This document shows, piece by piece, positions 56,904-64,000 of a DNA stretch of 64,000 nt (position 1 is its first letter; every line of letters begins with the position of its first letter). The DNA is from Plasmopara viticola (taxonomy: Eukaryota > Oomycota > Peronosporomycetes > Peronosporales > Peronosporaceae): the NCBI GenBank assembly GCA_001695595.3, contig MBPM02000076.1:306876-370875 (forward strand). The letters run 5' to 3'. Made by a program: the position numbers and the translations under genes. A model generated the notes under the pieces. That model made no database searches, was not told where the DNA came from, and saw only the letters and a program-made list of their open reading frames with translations.

Positions 56904-58645
56904 ATGATGAAGGGAGCGAAACGCCATCGTTGCGTACTACTGATGAATGGCTACGCTATCGGCTGCTTCCAGCGCAACGGACATGAGACCCATATTGTCG
57001 TGCTTGATCCCTCTGGTCACACGTACTCCTATATTCAGCCAAATGGGACTCGCACTCGGCACTTGACGCCTACTGCGCTTTCAAGCCATCGCCCCTTTGT
57101 ACTTGACACTCTTAATTTTCGCAACAGATTCTCACTTCTAGCACCATATGTGTGTCTGAAATTGATGGACTCGACTGCTGTGCGACATCAACGGCGAATC
57201 CGAGCACCACGAGCAACGTGGCCGTGTATTGGGGATAAGACGAAGGTGTCGAGGCTTTATAATGACCAGGACAAGTGTTTTGAAATACAGTCGATAGACG
57301 GTGCGGCTAAAGTGCGATTGCACCTAAGTGGCAAGCTCGTTGACATCTTTTTTGTTGTCGAGGTCAAGGCCTCAGATGACGACATGGATGAGACTAGCAG
57401 TCACGCGTACTACACTACATTACGTCAGTCTTTTACAGTCAATGAGACACCGGAGAACTTTAAAGTTCCGGTAGAAATTCTTCTTGCAGCAAAAGCTGCA
57501 TGGATTAAGGATCAGACTGCGGATCTAGAGTACAATGGGAAGAATAGAGCTGTATCGCATTTGCCGAGAAACGCCGCGTTCACTGCACGTCCGGCATTCT
57601 CGGTCATTGCCACGCAGAATGATGACGATCAGCCAAATGAATGCCAAAGTGATTCTTTATCATTGGCTGAGATACTGCGTGTTGCTACGTTACCTTCAAC
57701 ATTCATGTATCAACGTGTTGTGGCCGAGGTCGTCGGGAACGACGCAACAGTGTTTGTTTCTCGCAGAGCAACTAACCAACTACCAGAAATTGTGGTACGT
57801 GTGACAATTTATGCGTTTTTTCGCATTTATTGACCGCAACGTTGTGTCATTAGGCTCAGTTAAACTGCAACGGCTTTCTGCTGACCGCGCACGATGGCTT
57901 TTTCACAATATACGACGAACTCGGACGCCCTCAGCACCGCTTTACTCGCGAAACTATACCGCCTATAAAAACTATTAGCTTAAAGGGCCCGAGTGACTTA
58001 ATTGAATCGCCATGTCGACACATCGATTACGTTATTCAAGCTTTTAAGTATGCGGCTCAATCGCAGCACCAGAGCACGTTGCCATCGATCTATACGCAAT
58101 CAAATGAGCTCGAGCTGGTGGAAGAGATTGAGAACGAATACGGCCGTTTTCGTGCGTTTTGTGGCGGTCGAATTCGAGTAGCATTTGCCGATCGCACCAT
58201 CCTTCAAATTGAGTCTGATGGCGAAAATTGTTCTTTTTTTTTTCCGGACGGAACATCGGGCCAAATTATGGTAGCATCAGCACCACTGCGTCATCGTCCT
58301 TACATCTACCAGGCACTTGAATTCGGTCACTGGGCTTTTGCATCACAAAAAGAGCGTATGCAACGCCATGAGAAACGGCAAGAAACCCAAGCAATTGTGA
58401 CGCAAGAACTCCAACGGATAAGTGTGCGCTGCGGGATGAACAGTGAGGTGGGGGTGCTACAGCAGACACGCAGCGATAAGACGAAAGAGAAACAATCCCT
58501 CGACGCGAGCAACTCATCGCTGGCCTTGTCACAAGGTGCGGTGCAACACCTTCAAGCTGCCACACAAGCTCATATTGCCAGTGTAAATTCAGCTTTGCAA
58601 GCAGCATTGATGGGAGCCAGAAAGACACAAAAGGCCGCTAAATAG
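56904..58645 (+). CDS. C5orf34-like protein
   Basis: Exons 56904..57794 and 57854..58645 give about 560 residues. The N-terminus has the C5orf34 layout: CVLLMNGYAIGCFQRNG, then HIVVLDPSGHTYSYIQPNG with FVLDTLNFRNRF, two beta-rich modules likened to polo-box folds. The C-terminal module reads YGRFRAFCGGRIRVAFADRT, CSFFFPDGTSGQIMV, then a Gln-rich helical tail. Human C5orf34 is a poorly characterised protein with the same N- and C-terminal blocks and slightly greater length. No function can be stated with confidence. The start is the first ATG of the tandem ATG ATG at 56904. The gene is convergent with SEC66, 113 bp apart. Confidence 0.7.
57795..57853 (+). other. Phase-0 intron in the C5orf34-like gene
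   Basis: Donor GTG|GTACGT and acceptor TGTGTCATTAG bound 59 nt, the shortest intron here. Splicing joins NQLPEIV to AQLNCNGFLLTAHDGFFTIY in frame. The downstream exon is open from there to the stop at 58645. Confidence 0.85.
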
Positions 58646-58758
58646 TTAAAACGACACAAAATTGATCAAATGCAACTGTCTATCTCACAAATGAATCGAA
58701 GCAACAACTCCCAAATGAGCTGGTGGCAGAAGCCGCTACGACCATACCGCAAAATCGC

Positions 58759-59471
58759 CTACTTCCTCTTCCGAATCTTCTTTTCCTGCTTCTCTTTGGC
58801 TGCTACCTGCGCTTCAATACTCTTGACAGCAACCTCAGCAGCATAGGCTGATGCCAGAGCTTGCGCGCGGGCAGATTGCATGGCTTTTACCTGTGCTTCG
58901 ACTTCCTTACGCTGTAATGCCGCTTGCTGTTCTGCAAGCTGATTCATGAATTGCACGGCTTGAGGAAATATTTTGTCTGGCCAGCCTTCACCTAAAAAGA
59001 TCAAGCAACAAGAGGGCAATTTAAGTGACATGCCTCCACTATGACATTATCAAGCGAGTTACCTGGCTTTAGCTCCTCGGCTTCTTTGCGTATTTCATTA
59101 ATCTCATCGTTGATTAATTCTTCGGCTAGTTTGTAGCTGAGATAAGACCCGTCTTTAAGAATGTCATTCTTTTTCAGACGCTGAATGCCTGAGCTCTCTG
59201 ACTGGATCTTGCGGATGAGCGGAATGTCGGCTACTGCGCGACGGAATAGTAATTGGAAGCATTTGTCCGAGTCGTCTGGGTGTTCTTCCTTTCCTTTGCG
59301 GTACAGGTCAACTTCCTCAGGTAGAGCAAAGTCAAAGCCGTTGATCATAGCCTGCAATGACTCGTCCACTTCGTCCGTCTTTTGCGGCATTAGTACGCGT
59401 GCTGCCATCACCACTAGTACTGCTGTCACGCCTGTCACCACAATAGCTATAACCTGCAGATCCGACAGCAT
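58759..59471 (-). CDS. SEC66: SEC66-like subunit of the post-translational ER translocon
   Basis: Exons 59063..59471 and 58759..58991 (minus) give 213 residues, close to yeast Sec66 (206). An N-terminal transmembrane segment (~5-27, VIAIVVTGVTAVLVVMAARV) is followed by a cytosolic helical domain with the family's pattern: CFQLLFRRAVADIPLIRKIQ, LKDGSYLSYKLAEELINDEI, then EEAEELKPG-type and GWPDKIFPQA. The C-terminus is a Lys/Ala-rich helix ending KIRKRK. Sec66/Sec71 works with Sec62, Sec63 and Sec72 to import finished precursors into the ER. The family is limited to fungi and some protists, so its presence here is informative. Confidence 0.85.
58992..59062 (-). other. Phase-1 intron in SEC66
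   Basis: On the minus strand donor CCAG|GTAACT and acceptor TCTTTTTAG bound 71 nt. The split codon becomes Gly and joins EELKP to GEGWPDKIF, which restores the conserved Pro-Gly-x-x-Trp of the family. Confidence 0.9.
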
Positions 59472-59481
59472 CCTGTTCTAG

Positions 59482-60245
59482 CAGCTATTGTCTAAGTGCC
59501 TTACCGATAGCGTTACGTGTCGGCATAGGATAGCGTGGTGTAGCGCACATCAAATTATCTATGATTGGCTGTTAGTATATGAAGTAAATATGATTGGCTC
59601 TAACAATCTTGATGAGCGCCAAAGTTGCTACAAAAAAAATGCTGCAGAATATGATGGTACCTTCTCATTTATCCGTTATTAAGAGTGAAAGATTAGCAGA
59701 GGAAAACGCATTGCCTATTGAGGAGATTGCAAATACGCATAAAGGGGAAATCGCCGGTCGTCCAGCTAAGGATAAAGAAACAGGGTCCGCGATGGATGCA
59801 GATAGAATTCCGCGGGCTTTCAAAGAAACAAGGCACAAAGGTAATATGGGAATAGCAGTATATGAGTGCTCTGAATCCAGTGTTGATGTGCAATGTATCA
59901 CAATACTTCTTCGAAGAGCCGAAAGTAGGGTGGCTCAAAACGGATTGATTGAAGCATCAACGTAGTTAAAGCAGCAAAATTTTAGGAATAAGTGGCGTAA
60001 GCGTGCCTAAAGCTCGTTAATATATTGACTCAAGCCACGAGACGATTGAAGACGAGTCAAGTTTTGGCAGCTGAAAGAAAATAACGATTCGCTCAGTCAT
60101 TTTGCCGATACTTGACTCGTCCTCGATCATCTGTATCGCACGGAGTAAAGCTATTGTAAAAGATTGTGCTACTTCCATAGATTGTGTTGCACTTGTCCAT
60201 GGCTCAAGGTTGTTTGTCATGTTCAAGCTGCTTGTCATGGTGATC
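59482..60245. other. Flank of SEC66 with an unidentified open frame
   Basis: A plus frame at 59594-59965 (123 codons, polar: SERLAEENALPIEEIANTHK, then AMDADRIPRAFKETRHKG) looks protein-like but has no family I know. It lies just upstream of the AAA ATPase relic on the same strand and might be part of that decayed gene. Confidence 0.35.
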
Positions 60246-60660
60246 TTGTTAAGCCATGCAAAAACGGTTTGGGCCCTGGGAACAAAAAGACACTTCCTGC
60301 AAAGGTTGCAACATTCTACATTAGACGTGTCAATATTCACCGCAAGTGGTTGCAATATTTTCTCTGTGCTGTGGGCTATTGCTTACAAATGCCAAAAACA
60401 TTATTGTATGTTTCTGGTCCAATGCCCTTGTTTGATTATCGTAGTGACTCGGATATCGATTCGATTAATGCACATGACTAGTAATTACGGACCGTCAATT
60501 ATCTTTATAGATGAGATCGACGCTATAGCGTACATCTACTACGGAAGTTTCCAGCTCACATGGATGGTGCATCACCCAGTATGTTAAACGACAATTGCGT
60601 GGTGATTCTTGCAGCAACATATCTCTCATTGGAACAATGCATTGGCGACTAGCAAAATGA
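60246..60660 (+). pseudogene. AAA ATPase relic (katanin/VPS4-type clade)
   Basis: The plus strand shows decayed AAA motifs in order. First a damaged Walker A (LGPGNKKTLPAKVAT, compare GPPGTGKTLLAKAVAT). Then LMHMTSNYGPSIIFIDEIDA, matching the Walker B PSIIFIDEIDAI. Then, in another frame, MDGASPSMLNDNCVVILAAT, matching MDG......VVVLAATN. The P-loop has lost its Gly-Lys-Thr spacing, frames shift between motifs and no arginine-finger region follows. It is a dead fragment of a meiotic-clade AAA ATPase. A copia LTR boundary lies about 60 bp downstream. Confidence 0.65.
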
Positions 60661-60716
60661 ATCCACATATGCGCTCAATTGTTGTAAAACGAAACGTTGG
60701 AACTACATTGAACATA

Positions 60717-60863
60717 TGTTGAGAAGAAAGTAAAAAACCGAAGTGAATATATTTATCCTGACCAATGAACGGCTACCATATGCAATTACTAATTGTGACG
60801 TACTTGTAATTACTGTGAAGCCATCCACCTGTTCAACATGCATTCAGCGGTGTAATGTTAACA
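60717..60863 (-). repeat. Probable 3' LTR of the copia element
   Basis: Read on the minus strand, this 147-bp segment begins TGTTAACATTACA directly after a polypurine tract and ends TTCTCAACA, giving TGTT...AACA terminal inverted ends as expected for a Ty1/copia LTR. The 5' LTR lies outside the window, so identity and target-site duplication cannot be checked here. Confidence 0.5.
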
Positions 60864-60875
60864 CTCCCACTCACC
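60864..60875 (-). promoter_or_regulatory. Polypurine tract of the copia element
   Basis: GGTGAGTGGGAG on the minus strand lies between the pol stop codon and the TG of the probable LTR. This is the expected position for the plus-strand DNA primer of reverse transcription. Confidence 0.5.
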
Positions 60876-60876
60876 G

Positions 60877-63800
60877 CTAATGCTGTGTGTCCTTTGTTGC
60901 TAACTTGGTCTTGATTCCTGTGGCTTCGCGCAGATACTTAAGCATCTTGGTCCCAACTGCCTTCGTCAGCATATCTGCAAGCTGACTCTTCGTGTCGATA
61001 TATTCGATCTTCAACAGTCCTTCTTGCACGTTCTCACGAATAAAGTGGTGCTTGATGTCCACATGCTTCGTCCTAGCATGGTATCCGGCGTTATTGGCTA
61101 ACGCAATCGCACCCTGGTTGTCTTCCCAAACCTGTGTGCCTTCAACTTGCTCGTGACCCATGTCCTTTAGCATTGCCCGCGTCCAAAGAACTTCTTGTGT
61201 GCATAAGCTGAGAGCCATATACTCAGCTTCCGCTGAGCTCAGCGCAACTGTCCGCTGGTACTTCGACTTGAATACCACTGGTGCGCTTGCAATCATGACC
61301 ATAATTCCCGAGACCGAGCGTCTGTCATCCGTGTTGCTGCCCCAATCTGCATCCGAGTATGCCTTGACCGTAACGCTTCCAGTTCCTCGGTAGACGATAC
61401 CGATTTGACGCGTGGTCTTCAGATACCGTACTACTCGAATTGCTGCGCTCCAATGTTGTAGTCCTGGGTTCTCCAGAAAACGTGATAGCTGCGTCACCAC
61501 GTAAGCAATATCAGGCCGAGTGCATGTCGTTATGTACAGCAAGCATCCAATCAAAGAGCAATAAGGCTTTGATCGCATTGTCGACCGTCCCCCTTCCGTT
61601 GTGGGTGACTGCTTTGACGACAGCTTCAATCCTGATACGCAAGGGTTTTCAACACTTTTGGCATCTTGTTGACCGAATCGCTTGACCACGTCATCGATGT
61701 AGCGAGTCTGTTTGATCATCAAAATTCCAGCTGACCTGTCGTGATCAATTTCCATACCCAAAATAAATTCCGCCTGACCAAGCTCCTTCATCTTGAAAGC
61801 ATTCTTGAGTACTCTCTTTACTTGATTTAATTCTTTGCTGCTTCTTGCTGCGATAATCATGTCATCCACATATAGTCCAACGTAAGCAAAACCTTCTTCA
61901 GTTCTCTTGACATGAACACATTGATCTGCTCCGCAACTCTTAAAGCCATTCCTGACGAAGACACGATGTATTGTCTTGTTCCAGGCACTCGCTGCTTGCT
62001 GAAGTCCGTAAATAGCCTTGTTTAGTTGACATATGTTTCCTTGAGCATTGTCGACACCAAGCGGAACTTCCACAAAAACGTTGTCCGTCAACACGCTATT
62101 AAGAAAAGCCGTGTCGACGTCCAGCTGTTCCATTTGATAGCCACATTCAACACATACCGCGAGAATTATTCGGATCGAATTCATGTTGGCAACCGGGGAG
62201 TATGTCTCGAAAAAGTCAACGCCATACTTCTGCTTGAAACCTTTCGCGACTAGTCGTGCCTTGTATCGCACGATAGCGCCATTCTGATCACGCTTTTTGG
62301 CAAATACCCATCGTGATCCAATTGTGCGTCCAATCTCCCCTCGTGGCTGCAATGTCCACGTTTTATTCTCTTCGTGAGAGCGAAGCTCAGCATCCATTGC
62401 TTCACGCCATTTCATTGCATCGTCGCTTGCCATTGCTTGAGTATAAGTAGTCGGTGAGTCCATATCATCGTCAATATTCACAGCGTAGGCAAGAAAGGCT
62501 TCCGCAATTAGTCCATCTTCGTCAATCCTAGCACGCTTTGGAGTCGGTGGGCCCTCACTTCCTTCTGTTGACTCTCCACCATCGGAACCATTTCTTAGCA
62601 TTAGCACTGGCTCACGTCTTACTCGTGTTCGCTCCAATTCAGGCCGAAACACCAAACGATCTTCTTGTTGCACTTGGGAAGGTTGATAATACTCCGTTAG
62701 CTCAAGCCCGTTTCGTACAGGGCTCTCAGAAGGCATTAGCCGCTGTACAACGGCGCTTGGCGTACGATTTACATCCTCCATATCGACATCCTCGACTGTC
62801 TCTTCGACAGCTCCCATGGGATCGTCCGGAACTGACTGTCGATCCACTTGATGCTGAACATTGACTTCATCACCATCCTTAACTACTTGAACAATTGTTT
62901 CCGGCTTAAGCTCTTGCGTGTCGTAGATGCCGCCCACCTCACGCTCATCCAACTTTACAGAGCGGGTCACTTTAATCTTGGCATTCTCCAAGTCAAACAC
63001 GCGATAGCCCTTGACATTCTCTGCATAGCCAAGAAACATACACTTGAAACTCTTGGGTTCCAGTTTGGTCCGTTTCACATCGTCAATATGAGCGTAGCCT
63101 TGCGAACCAAATACGCGCAGGTGATCCATTCGAGGCTTCATTTTGAAAACTAGCTCATACGGCGTGGTGTCAGGATGGACCGTTTGCTGGAGCGATTAAT
63201 TAAATAAACCGCTGTATTTACCGCTTCCGCCCACCATTCCGTCGATACGCTCTTGTAGTGTAACATGCTGCGGGCTTTCTCCATAATTGTCCTGTTCATA
63301 CGCTCCGCTACTCCGTTCTGCTGCGGGCTGTATGGGACGGAGCGCTGGTGTACAATGCCGTTCTCTTGACATATTCCTGCCATTTTCTTGTTTACGAACT
63401 CGGTTCCGTTGTCGGATCGCAAACATCTTAGTCGTGCACCCCACTGGTTTTCGTATAATGTCAGAAACTCCTTGAACTTGCCAGCAACTTCACTCTTGCT
63501 CTTGATCAGAAAAATTGCAACATATCGTGAAAAGTCATCCACAAACGTGAGAATGTATTTGGCACCACCCTTCGAGATAGTTCGCATTGGCCCCATGACA
63601 TCTGTGTGAACACGCTCCAACACACGTGTCGTCTTTGTCATTGAACGAGACGGAAACACCGTGATCGTCTGCTTGCCCTTCAAACACCCGGCACACAATT
63701 TTCCACACTTTGCTTGATAATTGGGATACCATTAGTCAATTGCTGTGTCCTGATCAGCGCATCCTTGCTGGGGTGCCCCATGCGTGCATGCCAAAGCTCC

Positions 63801-64000
63801 CACTGATTGTCAGCCCCAGTATATTCAACGAGACATGCTTCTTCTTGCTCACAGTCAAGAAAATACGACTTTCCAACTTTTGTGCCCGACGCAATTGCTT
63901 GCTTCTTGTTCCAAATGACACATGACGAACGCGAGAATTCCACACTCATGCCACGCTCTGCCAACTTGCCAACTGACAGCAACCTTCTGTCGAGTCCGGA
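60877..64000 (-). pseudogene. Ty1/copia retrotransposon pol (integrase-RT-RNase H), frameshifted, runs off the edge
   Basis: On the minus strand from the right edge: the zinc-binding region of integrase (WHARMGHPSKD, CAGCLKGKQ), the integrase core (VHTDVMGPM, FVDDFSRYVA, SDNGTEFVNK, YSPQQNGVAERMNR), then the C-terminal region with KMKPRMDHLRVFGSQGYAH. Reverse transcriptase follows (WREAMDAELRSHEENKTW, GIDFFETYSPV-type, QLDVDTAFLNS, VGLYVDDMIIAAR) and RNase H (AYSDADWGSNTDDRRS, LSSAEAEYMAL, WEDNQGAI, TKHVDIKHHFIRE). Two single-base indels break the polyprotein, in a T run at ~63699-63702 and at ~63186-63194. Otherwise it is well preserved, so the insertion is recent. Gag and protease lie beyond the window. 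Confidence 0.92.

Noticed and set aside
60017..60355. 112-codon minus-strand frame over the AAA relic
   Set aside because: No motif; the plus strand carries the recognisable AAA motifs.

Overview
The window reads as nuclear DNA of a plant-associated oomycete (Peronosporales: Phytophthora or a downy mildew). This is an inference from four things: short GT-AG introns of 59-127 nt, often with a TACTAAC/CTAAT branch site; compact eukaryotic genes; decayed RXLR-type secreted-effector pseudogenes; and heavy debris of Ty1/copia, Ty3/gypsy and SINE-like retroelements. No rRNA, recognisable tRNA, CRISPR array or bacterial-type operon was seen.

Layout. Genes sit in islands separated by gene-poor, repeat-derived DNA. 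(1) 1-2.75 kb: 3' part of a large gene joining a CHAT protease-like domain, an NB-ARC/STAND ATPase and a STAT-like linker plus SH2 domain. (2) 2.75-13.0 kb: gene-poor, with an effector relic, a SINE-like element and a gag zinc-knuckle relic. (3) 13.0-18.6 kb: a small coiled-coil gene, a divergent tail-anchored coiled-coil protein with a CC1-box-like dynein-adaptor motif, and a four-KH RNA-binding protein. (4) 18.6-30.8 kb: gene-poor with gypsy relics. (5) 30.8-33.9 kb: CAF-1 large subunit; a 9-nt first coding exon restores a canonical PCNA-binding motif. (6) 34-41.8 kb: gene-poor, with gypsy protease and integrase relics and a second SINE-like copy with a perfect 8-bp target-site duplication. 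(7) 41.8-43.0 kb: Nudix/CoA-pyrophosphatase-like gene with one intron. (8) 43-50.1 kb: gypsy RT/RNase H relic, an inverted-repeat cluster and an RXLR effector pseudogene. (9) 50.1-59.5 kb: RPA14, unidentified minus-strand coding segments, a SAPS-PH-NTF2-like scaffold, a C5orf34-like protein and SEC66. (10) 59.5-64 kb: a decayed AAA ATPase, then a copia element (probable 3' LTR, pol broken by two 1-nt frameshifts) running off the right edge.

Functionally, the housekeeping genes cover replication and chromatin (RPA14, CAF-1), RNA binding (KH), phosphatase scaffolding (SAPS), ER translocation (SEC66) and CoA or nucleotide hygiene (Nudix). They are not co-functional neighbours. The most unusual item is the CHAT-NB-ARC-SH2 protein at the left edge, whose architecture suggests a phosphotyrosine-linked, STAND-type switch with a caspase-like effector domain. 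I do not know of a described system with this arrangement.
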